Assembly: GCA_018066005.1 (NCBI GenBank)
Contig: JAGHSG010000055.1
Span: forward strand, 1-41,435
Length of the DNA: 41,435 nucleotides
Origin: Bacteroidales bacterium
GTDB taxonomy: Bacteria > Bacteroidota > Bacteroidia > Bacteroidales > Paludibacteraceae
Reading direction: 5' to 3'
Position numbers and translations under genes: made by a program
The notes under the pieces: generated by a model
What the model was told of the DNA's origin: nothing
The model's database searches: none
The model's input: only the letters and a program-made list of their open reading frames with translations
Shown here: one piece after another, positions 23,674-34,900 of the stretch
Position numbering within the stretch: position 1 is the stretch's first letter
How the letters are laid out: each line of letters opens with the position of its first letter

Positions 23674-25067
23674 TTTTGCTTTTTCTTATTTTTTGATGCT
23701 TTATGCCAAACGATGCACACCAATAATACGGATAACGAAGCCGCAGCAATCCAGAAAAGTAAAGCGGGAGTGAAATTATACACACTCTTTTCAACCCCAT
23801 CCACTATCTCGATTGTCTTGTTGCCATCCAGCAAAACACCCGATACAATATCTTGCAAACCGGCTGCCGCATACGAGGCCATACCTACGATACCCAAGGC
23901 AGCGCCACTGACCTCACGCGGTACAATATCCACAGCCATCAATCCGCCTACAAAGCAAATAAGAATACCTATCGCTATACCGAACAGGACCATGGCCAAT
24001 ATATTCATCCACACAGCATTGCCGCCAAAAGCAAAGAGTGTCAGGGCAATGACCTCAATCACACCCGAAGAAACCGCCAAAACATATCGGTTGCCACGAA
24101 ACAGTTTATCACTAATCCATCCGCTGAACACCGTACCTATCACACCCAATAAAGCATTAATAGAGATAATCTGCGTGGCATCCACCAACGTAAATCCTTT
24201 GGTTTCTTGCAAGAAGAGCACGCCCCATCCGTTGACTGCATAGCGGCTGACATACATAAAAGCGGAAGCAAAAGCCAATACCCACACGTAGGGGTTTTTC
24301 ACCACCTGCCACTGCATACCTCCAACGGATTTTTTTTCTTCCTTTTGCGGTTCTTCTTCGCCCGCATACACGGCGATAGGTGGCAATCCCTTGCTCTCAG
24401 GCGAGTCATGCAACATCAATAGTACAATGAGTATGCCTACCCCGCCGGCCACAGCGGCTCCTACAAAACCGAACTGCCAACCGAACAGGCTAACTAATCC
24501 TCCTACCAATAGGAATGAGAAGAACTCGCCCAAGTTATGACTAAGAGACCAGAATCCATAGAAAGTGCCACGTCTCGACAATGGGAACCAACGCGACAAG
24601 CCTACTACACAAGGAGGAGCGCCCATTGACTGAGCAGCGCCGTTAATAGCCCACATAATAGCGAAGATGACATAGAACAGACTCATGGAAATGAGAGTCT
24701 GTTGCAGCGTAAGAAAGCCCATCACCCCCACAACGATATTGGCGATAGTGGAAAGCAATAAACCAGTAGCCATAAAACGTTTGATATTGCTATGGTCAGC
24801 CAAGAATCCGCTTATTAACTTACCTATCGCATAGGCGAACAATAGACAAGAAGATATTACACCTAATTGAGTGGCATCCAATAAGCCGCCATCCAAGATA
24901 GGTTTTTTCACCACATTGAGCGTAGTGCGGCACACATAATACATCGAATAGCCCAACGTGACAGAGATAATCGTAGACCACTGGAGCCTACGATACCTCT
25001 TTTTGATATCAGCGTCCGTTCCCTGGAAAGGAGCGGACGCCGGAGATTTCTTAAAAAAGTCAAGCAT
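23670..25067 (-). CDS. MFS transporter, organophosphate:phosphate antiporter family (UhpC/GlpT-like)
   Basis: The 465-aa inner-membrane carrier has twelve predicted transmembrane segments and the family signature GYSMYYVCRTTLNVVKKP near the first helix, then WAINGAAQSMGAPP and SLSHNLGEF. Family members exchange sugar phosphates or glycerol phosphate for phosphate, or sense them (UhpC). It is coupled to the beta-helix gene upstream (TAATG) and to the PIG-L gene downstream. This places a probable organophosphate importer in the same transcript as the phosphatase/phosphodiesterase-like proteins. Confidence 0.9.
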   Translation of the reverse strand: MLDFFKKSPASAPFQGTDADIKKRYRRLQWSTIISVTLGYSMYYVCRTTLNVVKKPILDGGLLDATQLGVISSCLLFAYAIGKLISGFLADHSNIKRFMATGLLLSTIANIVVGVMGFLTLQQTLISMSLFYVIFAIMWAINGAAQSMGAPPCVVGLSRWFPLSRRGTFYGFWSLSHNLGEFFSFLLVGGLVSLFGWQFGFVGAAVAGGVGILIVLLMLHDSPESKGLPPIAVYAGEEEPQKEEKKSVGGMQWQVVKNPYVWVLAFASAFMYVSRYAVNGWGVLFLQETKGFTLVDATQIISINALLGVIGTVFSGWISDKLFRGNRYVLAVSSGVIEVIALTLFAFGGNAVWMNILAMVLFGIAIGILICFVGGLMAVDIVPREVSGAALGIVGMASYAAAGLQDIVSGVLLDGNKTIEIVDGVEKSVYNFTPALLFWIAAASLSVLLVCIVWHKASKNKKKQK

Positions 25068-26749
25068 TATCGGAGCATGTATTTTTGACCCTTAATAATC
25101 ATCATACCATTGTAGTTAGGAGCCACGGGTTGTCCCAATACATTATATATGGTGTTATTGATATCAAAATGCGGGGTGGCAGTAACACCTTCCAAAGCCA
25201 TCGGTTCGGTAGCATTAGGATCTGCTGCACCTACGCAAGTAGCACTCGGAACACGGGTCATACCGCGTTGGTCAAGTGAAGCATCCACTTTTGTCCAATT
25301 GGGGAACCAAGCGTCAGCCAATTCCTGCAAGTGAGCCACGTTGTCACCGGATTGATAAGTCAAGGGGTAGAGGGTCTTGGAGCAACCGCCATTATCTTTG
25401 AAGTTATCAATGGTGCCGAAATGTTTCGAGAAAGGTTGTGCATACTCTGCAGAACCGCCATTATAGATAGAATGAAGGTCGGTGGGCTGCCATACATTTA
25501 CAGTATCCACATTGGCATCAGGATAATAGCAAATAGTACCTAATACATTATATCCACCGGATATAATGCACTCGCTCATCATCTTGTTGTTACCATCTTG
25601 GTAAATAGGAGAATATTGTTTTTTCGAATTATCCTTTACGTCTGTAACATAGGTGTTGGCAATCTTGATGATACCATCGCTCTCCATACGCAAAGAGGAA
25701 CCATAGCAGCAATTCTTAGGAGAACTGGCTTGATCGTGATCATCACGTATGCCTTCGTTATTGCCAATCGTAGAAGAGATAATAAAGAATCCAGCTACGT
25801 TACCGGAAATACCACCGCCATTAGAATAGTTCTTGTTGCTCAGAACGGATGAGTTAATCATATATAATGCTCCGGAAGAGATCTGCAAACCTCCGCCGTA
25901 AGTACCGGTAGCCAGAGATGGATCTTTAGCAGCAATACGAGCATCCAAACTCATACTGGGGTCATCCGCATTCAAGCCGAGAGCGCTACCATTATAGAAG
26001 CAGCAACGCTCAAGAACGGTAGAAGGAAGTTGGTAATTTTCTTTATCTCCACCAATAAAGTAACTACGGGCACGAAGTAAGCCTCCACGGGAAAGTGCTA
26101 TACCATCATGCACTTCACAATCCATCATGTGCAGTTTGGCACCTACATTAGTAACACATTGCGAACCTTTGTTGTTGGGAGTAACGTGCTCGTAGATATG
26201 GCAGTTTTTGATATATGTTGTTCCGCAAATCAAGCGAATAGCAGAGCACTCTTCCAAATAAGAATCAATATCAGCATCTGCACCTTGGGCATCGTTGTAG
26301 GTATATGCCATATCAATACCTTGAATCGTGCATACTTTAGCATCATCACCCGAGTAATCTACACGGAAAAGAGCCACAGCATCGCCCTTGGAAGCCTTAC
26401 CGTCCTGATTGATGTCACCGGAGAAAACAGTCGGTGTAGCGGATGGGTAAGTTGGCATAGCGGTTACCTTACCCGTTGCAGCAGGGTCAAAACCACCGAT
26501 AAAAGTCATGGATTTGGTAACACCCCAATAACTACCTGTAGAAGTCATAGTAACGGTACCACCCTTGATAAAGATGGTATCACCATCGGTCATTTTGCTT
26601 AAACTTCCACGAATAATTTCAGGAGCCAAAGCCTTTTCCCACGAATCTCCGCCTTTTTTGTTTTCAGAAGCGGGATCGCAATAATACGTGTTGGCAGATG
26701 CACTCATCGCTGCTAAAACAAGAGCAGCAAAAGAAATAATTTTTTTCAT
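25067..26749 (-). CDS. Secreted right-handed beta-helix protein
   Basis: The 560-aa protein starts with a signal peptide (IISFAALVLAAMSASA). The body has the choice-of-anchor/parallel beta-helix pattern of Bacteroidetes surface proteins: SWEKAL near the start, VFSGDINQDG, repeated short turns with Asn and Cys, and GGGLQISSGALYMINSSVLSN. Such folds bind or cleave polysaccharides, but no lyase active site is recognisable. The C-terminus (IYNVLGQPVAPN ... IIKGQKYMLR) resembles the short tails of Bacteroidales exported proteins and the ends of two other proteins in this locus. It follows susD by 26 bp and is probably cotranscribed. Confidence 0.75.
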   Translation of the reverse strand: MKKIISFAALVLAAMSASANTYYCDPASENKKGGDSWEKALAPEIIRGSLSKMTDGDTIFIKGGTVTMTSTGSYWGVTKSMTFIGGFDPAATGKVTAMPTYPSATPTVFSGDINQDGKASKGDAVALFRVDYSGDDAKVCTIQGIDMAYTYNDAQGADADIDSYLEECSAIRLICGTTYIKNCHIYEHVTPNNKGSQCVTNVGAKLHMMDCEVHDGIALSRGGLLRARSYFIGGDKENYQLPSTVLERCCFYNGSALGLNADDPSMSLDARIAAKDPSLATGTYGGGLQISSGALYMINSSVLSNKNYSNGGGISGNVAGFFIISSTIGNNEGIRDDHDQASSPKNCCYGSSLRMESDGIIKIANTYVTDVKDNSKKQYSPIYQDGNNKMMSECIISGGYNVLGTICYYPDANVDTVNVWQPTDLHSIYNGGSAEYAQPFSKHFGTIDNFKDNGGCSKTLYPLTYQSGDNVAHLQELADAWFPNWTKVDASLDQRGMTRVPSATCVGAADPNATEPMALEGVTATPHFDINNTIYNVLGQPVAPNYNGMMIIKGQKYMLR

Positions 26750-26775
26750 AAATAAAACATTTTAATTGATTATAA

Positions 26776-28608
26776 TTAGAAACTCAATCCGTCATCCCAA
26801 CCCGGGTTTTGCGTCAGTTTACCACCTGACAAAACACGTTCACGAATTGGAATAGGGAACAAATAGTCTTTTTCTTCATCAAACTTACGACCATTATTCA
26901 GATTACCCGGTTGACCGTTGGATAAGATATATCCTCCATTCATACCATTGCTGAGGATAGCTTCTTTTCCTTCACCGACCTCCAAATAAATGGCGCCATC
27001 AAACAAGCCGCCCGGGTGTGAACCACTAAACGCACATCCGTCTGTTTCGCTACTTACAGAGATATAACCGGAATAATCTGATTCGTTCTTGCTGACACCG
27101 GGGAAATAAACGCCTAACATCGGTTGCTCTAATGCCTTACCTTCTTTCCAACGCATCAAATCCCAATAGCGGAAGCCTTCCTGAACCAATTCAATATCGC
27201 GTTCACGACGTATTTCCAGAATAATACCTTCGTTGGCAGGATCTACGTTAGGATACAGCATTTTCATATAAGCACACGGGGTGTTCGTGGCTGCAGCCAC
27301 ATCCATAGCGGGCATACCTACACGTTTGCGCAATAAATCAATGGTTTTAGCGGCAACCGTTTTATCAAACTCACCTAATTCGGCTTTGGCTTCGGCATAG
27401 TTGAGCAGCACTTCCGCATAGCGGAACAGAGGCATATCACAATCCGATTGGTTGTACGCATCCGTATTCAATCCCATGACATACTTAATCAACTGATACC
27501 CCGTAGCCGAACCTGAGAATTGGTAACCGGCAACCACATCAGAGCCAATCCGCTTGTAAACGTCCGGGCGCAAAACAGTCTGCTCCATACGGGGGTCACG
27601 GAACTGCATTTCATCACCCATGTCCATCGTAGCATAGTTAGCATCATCCGTGAAACGCGTACCGTCAGCATTGAGATACTGGTTCATAAAACGTTTGGTA
27701 AAACCGGGCTTACCCGTTGTAGCCGACATGGTATAACTGGTAGCATTGTGGTTTAACTTGAGGTCCATATTATAGCAGCGAGCCAAAATATACTCACATG
27801 CCACAGGAGAACCATCCACCGTTCCTTGCGTGAACAAATCGCGATAAGGTTCACCGGATTTGGGGTCGTACAATTGGTATGCGTTTGATGCCATCAGCAT
27901 TTCTGCTGCCGAAGCAGCTTCCGTCAACATATACTGCCAATAGGGTTTACCGCTAACATCGGCTGCTGCAACATTGTGGTATTTACAGAACGTACCTTCA
28001 AACAAGCAAATACGCGATTTGAGCGCCATGGCAGCGTATGCATTGGCACGATAAACATTGCCCTTGTCCTTAGACATCAACTGGATGGCATCATTCAAAT
28101 CTTGCACGACGTTCTGCATCACAACGTTTCGTTTATCACGCTCGGCATACAATTTTTCATCAGCACTACCAATGACTTTATCCACCCAAGGCACATCTCC
28201 GTAATGGCGCACTTTGTCATAATAGAAATAGGCACGGAAGAAATATGCCAAGCCTTTGTATTGATTGGCTGCTTCAACATCGCTGCATTGATCAGCATGT
28301 TCCAACAGATAGTTGATATGACGGAGCATAGACCAGTTCCAGTCCGTACCATCAGCATCTGCGGGAATAGACCGTGTTCCGCGTACCTCATCCGGCAGTA
28401 CGGTAACGGCTATCTCATCACTTACCTCTCCGTACAAATCAGCAGCAGTGGGGAAAATGGTATAAAACTGGTTGGAATATTGTTCCAATTGAGAAGCATT
28501 CTTAAAATATATGGCAGAACTGATGGAATCGCGAGGATATTTATCCAAGTCCTTACAAGCAGTCATGAACGCCATCAAGGGTACTATGATATATATAATC
28601 TTTTTCAT
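26776..28608 (-). CDS. SusD/RagB-like surface glycan-binding lipoprotein
   Basis: The 610-aa lipoprotein (lipobox AFMTAC, Cys18) has the SusD architecture: an N-terminal helical SusD-like domain with TPR-like repeats (YKGLAYFFRAYFYYDKVRHYGDVPWV near 110-136 is diagnostic), and a C-terminal RagB/SusD part with RYAEVLLNYAEAKAELGEFD and LEIRRERDIELVQEGFRYWDLMRWKEG. It forms the lid of the SusC transporter encoded just upstream (18-bp gap). The ligand cannot be read from the sequence. Confidence 0.96.
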   Translation of the reverse strand: MKKIIYIIVPLMAFMTACKDLDKYPRDSISSAIYFKNASQLEQYSNQFYTIFPTAADLYGEVSDEIAVTVLPDEVRGTRSIPADADGTDWNWSMLRHINYLLEHADQCSDVEAANQYKGLAYFFRAYFYYDKVRHYGDVPWVDKVIGSADEKLYAERDKRNVVMQNVVQDLNDAIQLMSKDKGNVYRANAYAAMALKSRICLFEGTFCKYHNVAAADVSGKPYWQYMLTEAASAAEMLMASNAYQLYDPKSGEPYRDLFTQGTVDGSPVACEYILARCYNMDLKLNHNATSYTMSATTGKPGFTKRFMNQYLNADGTRFTDDANYATMDMGDEMQFRDPRMEQTVLRPDVYKRIGSDVVAGYQFSGSATGYQLIKYVMGLNTDAYNQSDCDMPLFRYAEVLLNYAEAKAELGEFDKTVAAKTIDLLRKRVGMPAMDVAAATNTPCAYMKMLYPNVDPANEGIILEIRRERDIELVQEGFRYWDLMRWKEGKALEQPMLGVYFPGVSKNESDYSGYISVSSETDGCAFSGSHPGGLFDGAIYLEVGEGKEAILSNGMNGGYILSNGQPGNLNNGRKFDEEKDYLFPIPIRERVLSGGKLTQNPGWDDGLSF

Positions 28609-28626
28609 ATTCTGATCCTTTCTTTA

Positions 28627-31600
28627 TTAGAATGTAATATTAAGTCCGACAGAGAATGTTCTGGAGAAGTTATAAGCGACACCTGTATTGGGGCTTGCCG
28701 TATTGGAAGATGTAGCCTGCTCGGGGTCGATGTATTTCGTGTGTTTCTTCAATGGCGAGAAGTAGAACAGGTTCTCTCCGCTGAAGTAAATACGCATACT
28801 CTCCACGACTTTGTTGGCAGGGATGGGGAATGTATAACCTACTGTCAAGTTCTTCAAGCGGAAGTAGGCTACGTTTTGCAAGTAACGGTCATTAACAGAA
28901 CCCAAAGGTCCATTGGCAGCGTATGCTATATATCCACGAGGACGCGGGAAATAGGCATCCGTATTCGTTTCACTCCAAACATTATTCATAAAGTTGGAAG
29001 GAATGAATGAGCAGTACGGGCGAGCATAAGGTCCCCAGAAAGCAAGCGACTCATTACCCGGGTACCAATCCTGATGACCTATACCTTGGAAGAACATCGA
29101 GATGTCCACACCATACCAGTTAAAGCCAAACTTGAAGTTATAACTGAAACGAGGTAAGGCATTACCAATAACTTTCAAGTCACCATGATTATCCTTGGTA
29201 CCTGCTCCCATATTGACGGCACCGTCTCCGTTGACATCCACAAATTTCAAGTCACCGGCTTTCCATCCGGGTTCACCGGCGGAATTGATTAGACGGTCAT
29301 CCACCATCGAAGTATTGAGATTGGCAGTATAAGCAGCGGCTTCTTCATCCGATGCAAATAATCCGTCCACACTATAACCCCAAATCTCACCCAAGGTCTG
29401 TCCCTCGTAGTAGATATTCGTTCCGTCAGACAAGTTCGTATCCAAAATCTTGTCGGGGTTATTAAAGCGAGTTACTTTGGTTGTGTAGTCGCCTATACCG
29501 AAACTGACACTATATTCCAAAGGTTTGCCGCAAGCCATAACCCGGTCATTCCATCCGATAGCCAATTCCCAACCTATGGTGCGCATGTCGGATATATTGG
29601 ATTTAGGAACGCTGGCGCCATACAAAGCCGGTAGAGCCATACCGTCCACCAACATATTCTTGGTATCACGCACATAGAAATCACCGGTCAACGTGAGTCG
29701 ATTCTTAAAGAAACCGAGGTCCCAACCCACATCATAAGTTACGGTCGTTTCCCATGTCAAATCACTGGATTTAGGATCATCTTCGCGAGAATAGTAAGCG
29801 AACGAATTATTATCAAAGACATAACTGAGTCCCTGATTCAGATTCATCGTCTCTATATAGGTGTAATAATCGCTGATGGATTGGTTTCCAAGAGCACCGG
29901 CAGAGAAACGCAGTTTACTATTCGTCCAAACACCGGCTACGGGAGCCCACCAACTTTCCTCTGACATACGCCATCCTACACTTCCTGAAGGGAAGAAACC
30001 CCAACGGTTTTTAGGAGCAAAACGTGAAGAAGCGTCTCCACGAGCAGAGAACTCAAACAAATAACGGCCTTTGTAGTCATAGTTAATACGTCCAAAGAAG
30101 CCCAGCGTAGACCAATCGGCAATGGAACCATCGGAAACCGTCACCTCACCCGATGCCAAGTTAAAGGCATCCAGATCCTCGGTAGCGAGATCCAATTTAC
30201 GCATCTTCATGCTCTTGTTTTCCCATGTTTCGAACTGACCACCGACCATAACAGTGAGGTGGTGTGCATCTTTGAATGTATCTTCGTATGTAGCGTAGAT
30301 GTTCAAGTTGTGGTCATTGACGCGGTAATGCTGCTCCTGATAGTAATCTGCCTGACTACCGGTGGTGAGCCATTCCACAACGCCGGGCGATTGTGAATAG
30401 GGCACATTAACCTGACGGTTATTATACTCACGATAACGGAACGAATACGTATATTCGGCATCTATTTTGAGTTGCTTAATAGGCGCAATCTCCAACTTCT
30501 GTGTAGTACGGAACTCACGATCATAGTTGATGTTCCGGTGCTTGTTATAGTTGAGCGTAGCGGAGTGACCGTCCATAACCGTGGAAGATGTATTGGAGTT
30601 GGGGTTGATATAAGTAGAAGTACCATCCGGATTATACGCGGGCACATTCGGCAAAGCATGTACATACGATTTTTTTAATGTATTGGCCAAGTTGCTGGTT
30701 CCCGGATATTCACGTTTGGAATAATAGAAACTGGTGTTGTTGCTGAAACTCAACCATTTGGTAATCTTAGCATTCAGTTTGGTACGGAATGAAATATTGT
30801 CGTACGGATCGGGAGCAACAGACAAGACACCGTCTTGGTGATAGTAACGACCGGACACATAGAAATTGACCTTGTCATTTCCTCCGCGAACGGTCACGTT
30901 ATGCTCATGCTGGAAACGTGTTTTCTTATACAAATGATTATACCAATCATAGTTGGCATAGTATTTATACGTTCCATTGGGCTGTACAACAACCCATGGG
31001 CGTGCCGGATTCTCTGTTTTATCGTTGACACGCGCCAACAACTCTTCATAATCTTCCTCGGTATAGTTGGTGTAACCAACACCCTGATAAGAGGTCATGA
31101 ACATGTCATTTATCTTAGCGCCCCAATAACCGGTCGTGATATAGTCGGTAGAGGTAGTGTTTTGCGACCAACCTACACGTCCGTCATACGAAACGGTTAT
31201 CTTACCTTCCTTACCGTTTTTAGTGGTAATCAATACAACACCGGCAGAAGCGCGGGCACCATATACGGCAGCAGCGGAAGCATCTTTCAATATGGAAACG
31301 GATTCAATATCGTTAGCATTGAGTCGGGTAAGTGAACCCTCTACTCCGTCAATCAATACGAGAGGTGATGCACCGGAAGTCAACGAACTGGCACCACGGA
31401 TATTCATCTCATATCCGTCAGCAGGATCACCGCTGGCTTGAACGATGTTCAAACTGGGGTCGGCACCTTGCAGAGCCTGTACAGCACTTGGAACGGGACG
31501 TGCGTTGATGGTTTTTTCGTCCACGACAGAAACAGCACCGGTTAAGTTAACCTTTTTCTGCGTGCCATAACCGACCACGACAACCTCATCCAATAACTCG

Positions 31601-31887
31601 TTGTCCTCATGCATGACTACTTTCATATTGGCAGCTGCATGCATTTCAAGCGGTTGATAACCGAGGAAGGAAAACTGCAATACGGCTCCTTTTTCGGTCT
31701 CAATAGAGAACTTACCGTCAAAATCGGTAATTGTTCCGGCTGTTGTACCTTTGACTTGTACTGCAGCACCGATGACGGGTTCGTCATTGGCATCTGTAAC
31801 CACACCATCTGCGACAATGGGGGTAGCAGCCCAAGTTACTGTAGAGGACAGTAACAAGAAGAGAAAAAATAGTAATCGTTTTTTCAT
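28627..31887 (-). CDS. SusC/RagA-like TonB-dependent outer-membrane transporter
   Basis: The 1,086-aa protein has a signal peptide (LLFFLFLLLSSTVTWA) and a carboxypeptidase-regulatory-like domain at about 25-95 (GVVTDANDEPVIGAAVQVKG). The SusC signature LLDEVVVVGYGTQKK follows near 98-112, then the plug domain and a 22-strand barrel that ends in FSRTFSVGLNITF. It pairs with the SusD-like lipoprotein for energised uptake of large substrates. Transcription appears to come from upstream genes, since no promoter is visible in the 30-bp gap before it. Confidence 0.97.
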   Translation of the reverse strand: MKKRLLFFLFLLLSSTVTWAATPIVADGVVTDANDEPVIGAAVQVKGTTAGTITDFDGKFSIETEKGAVLQFSFLGYQPLEMHAAANMKVVMHEDNELLDEVVVVGYGTQKKVNLTGAVSVVDEKTINARPVPSAVQALQGADPSLNIVQASGDPADGYEMNIRGASSLTSGASPLVLIDGVEGSLTRLNANDIESVSILKDASAAAVYGARASAGVVLITTKNGKEGKITVSYDGRVGWSQNTTSTDYITTGYWGAKINDMFMTSYQGVGYTNYTEEDYEELLARVNDKTENPARPWVVVQPNGTYKYYANYDWYNHLYKKTRFQHEHNVTVRGGNDKVNFYVSGRYYHQDGVLSVAPDPYDNISFRTKLNAKITKWLSFSNNTSFYYSKREYPGTSNLANTLKKSYVHALPNVPAYNPDGTSTYINPNSNTSSTVMDGHSATLNYNKHRNINYDREFRTTQKLEIAPIKQLKIDAEYTYSFRYREYNNRQVNVPYSQSPGVVEWLTTGSQADYYQEQHYRVNDHNLNIYATYEDTFKDAHHLTVMVGGQFETWENKSMKMRKLDLATEDLDAFNLASGEVTVSDGSIADWSTLGFFGRINYDYKGRYLFEFSARGDASSRFAPKNRWGFFPSGSVGWRMSEESWWAPVAGVWTNSKLRFSAGALGNQSISDYYTYIETMNLNQGLSYVFDNNSFAYYSREDDPKSSDLTWETTVTYDVGWDLGFFKNRLTLTGDFYVRDTKNMLVDGMALPALYGASVPKSNISDMRTIGWELAIGWNDRVMACGKPLEYSVSFGIGDYTTKVTRFNNPDKILDTNLSDGTNIYYEGQTLGEIWGYSVDGLFASDEEAAAYTANLNTSMVDDRLINSAGEPGWKAGDLKFVDVNGDGAVNMGAGTKDNHGDLKVIGNALPRFSYNFKFGFNWYGVDISMFFQGIGHQDWYPGNESLAFWGPYARPYCSFIPSNFMNNVWSETNTDAYFPRPRGYIAYAANGPLGSVNDRYLQNVAYFRLKNLTVGYTFPIPANKVVESMRIYFSGENLFYFSPLKKHTKYIDPEQATSSNTASPNTGVAYNFSRTFSVGLNITF

Positions 31888-31917
31888 TTTTGTGTTATTA
31901 TTTATTGTTAATTGGTA

Positions 31918-34900
31918 TTATCTGCCTAATACATCGTACCACTTGTGCTGGTGACGAATATACAAATTCCCGTTTATCAGCCATTTGGCATTGGGCGCAA
32001 CAAGAGCGGTATTCATCACTTGAGGTAATTCAGTAGGGGTTTGCAGTGCCTCCATAGTGCCGGGTACGGAATGTTTGGTATCACGTGTATTACCAGCCTG
32101 ATCCACGGTTAGTGTACCTGATGTAGAACCTACGTTAAGGATATCCGAGCCCACTGTGGCTGCTTCAAAATCGGAAGATTGAAGGATATTGATATCCTGA
32201 TCGGCATAGCGTGTAGAAATAGGAGAAAGGGCAATAACACCATCATAGTCGTACATGACGGGTTTATATATATTATTGTCCACATATCCGCCAAATAGAT
32301 TAACCAATTCAGAACAAGCCGTTGTGTAATCCGTTGCTTCCCAATCAAACAATCCGCTTTCAATATTCATATTATCTTCCGACGAGAACAGATTACTTAA
32401 TGAGTTCTTGAGCATATTGGGTGTAGCCATATATATATCGCCTATGCCGGATGTGGATGAATAGTTACCGGCAATGATATTATTTGCCAACAATAATTTA
32501 CCGGAGAGCACATACAATGCACTACCTTCAAAATCGTCAGCGGGTACGCCGGGTTCTTCCCAGCAAGCCGTCACATTACCGACGACGGTATTACTCATCA
32601 GTGTCAATGTACCGGTATTACTTATTTGGGCATAGATAGCAGAACCGCCAATACCCTGATTGATGAAACCGGACTCTATGTCAATGCTGTTTTTTGCAAA
32701 CGTATTATTGACGAAACGAATATCCTTGGCATTTGTAGGGCAGTTAATCGCCACAGTTCCCATATTTTCGGCCTTATTGTTTATAAAACTGTTTCCGTAG
32801 AAATATGCATCCGCTTCACTTGTCATTCCCAAAGCGGGGGCGTCATACGCCTCATTACCATCAAACAAGCTATTCGTAACGGTAACTGGGCAACGGGTAT
32901 TCCCTGTGGCATACAATACGCCCCAAGCGTTTATGGATTTATTGTAGCGAAAGACACAACTATCAACATTCAATGCACATAAATTGCTATTGATTAATCC
33001 GTTTCCCTCTGTGGTACAATTCTCTACGGTGCAACTGTTCAGTGTCAGCCAATTGCCTTTTCCTTGCACGACGGACCCTTGCATCTCAATGGTTCCGACA
33101 GCATCCCGTATGGTGATTCCGTTGATGGTAAGCGATACAAAGTCTGCCAATTGGATTAATTGACATTTTCCGGTTAAGACAGCTTTTTCGGAGCCTTCCA
33201 TAACGCACGTGTTGGCTATGGCAAGGGATGTTTCTGCCAAGTCATACTCGCCATCGGTCAAGACAATCGTATCGTTGGGTTGTACGGTGCGGGCTGCCTG
33301 ACGCAATTCCTCCACATTAGTAACTATGTGTTTGCGTTCCCGATTAGGAGACAACATAGTCATTTTACAAACCGTAGGCAGGTGGTCAGATGGCAGAAGA
33401 GAACGACCAATAGTGGAAGCTGAGACATAGTAGTCTTCAATCTCTATGCCATGAACATAAACAAAGTCAATGAGTTTGCTGGCACCAATCGGGTTCATGC
33501 CGGAAGAGAACGTATTGTACGAACCGCGTGGCTCTACCTTACATATCTGACGCGCGTTGGCGAAATAGGTTCCAAAATTGGCATGTGGGTCATGATCAAT
33601 AGGTTCGCAGTTCATATCCCCAGCCACGATACAGGGATAATCACCTGCTATTTGGCTCAGTTGCTCTGCATTGACGCGAGCGCCCTCTCGGATAGAGACA
33701 GGGTTCAGATCAAGGTGTGTAGCACCAAATACGAATATCTCTCCACTCTGTCTATCTTTGAGTTTAGCCCACACGGTCATACGTATATACTCGGCATCCC
33801 AAGATGGTTTAGAGGGTTTCTTGGACGGGTCAGGAGCAAGCCAGAACGTACCCTTGTCCAAAACCTCATATTTAGCCGTACGGTACAGCAGTTCGGCACC
33901 GCCTGCCGTTCCACTGGAAAGGAGCGTATAGGTACCACTCAGTTGGCTCTCTATATAATTATGTTGTGTTGTTGACACTTCCTGAAGTGAAACGACATCA
34001 TAAGCCATGGTATCTTTAATCATTGTGAGGACAGCGTCGCGGCGTGCCGACCACGCTTTGTCACCAGTGTCAGAACTGGCACCTGATGTACGAATATTAA
34101 ACGTTCCTATACGGTGTGTGGTCTCTATAGCCGGTGCTACGGATAGGACATAAGACGTGGACAAACCACCCCAAGAAGCAGTGATGGTAGTCGTTCCTTC
34201 TTGGATAGTCGTTACTTGACCGTTCGCATCCACCGTAGCCACAGCCGGATTGGAAGACTTGTATTGGACGGGATTTTGGTCGTTGTGGTTATCAATGAGC
34301 GACTCATTGGTGTATTGTTGTCCGACGGTTAACTGAACTTCTTTCTCCGTATAGAGCAGATAGGGTGTGATCGTAATAGGTCCCACTAACATACGTCCAT
34401 ACGTATAGGTTGTAGGATTGTCCCTGGGATAAGACAGATTGGCAACCGTTATCTTAGCCTTTGTTTTCACGTTCAGTTCCTTAGAGGTGTAGATAGAAGT
34501 GACTCTGCTCAATTCTTTTTGAGCATCAAACTGAACAGAATCAACCGCCTTATCGTTTATTTTAACGGCTAACACGAGGTGGGCTTTGTCATCTCCTTTG
34601 TTCGGATCATATCCAAACTGGCAGTACGGAAACGAGATGGTTTTAACGCCACCTTCAAACTTTATTTCCAACCTGCCTTCTCCTTTATTTTCGTCTTGTC
34701 CTATTTCGACATAAGAATTATATTTCTTGGCTTCGCCTACCACACGGCATAACCACATAGCCTGGATTTTACGACCATCCACACTTATTGAATCATCCGT
34801 GCCCCGACGCGCATTACGATAAATCAAAGGCAATTGACTATCGAAACTACAAATGGACCGTGAATAGGACGATGTGGCAGTAGGTTGATTAATGTTCTTA

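Noticed and set aside
26340..26420. Dockerin/EF-hand-like DxNxDGxxxxxD motif in the 560-aa beta-helix protein
   Set aside because: There is a single copy, placed in the middle of the chain in the position where Bacteroidetes beta-helix proteins commonly carry SGDIDGDG turns; no paired dockerin repeat or cohesin partner.
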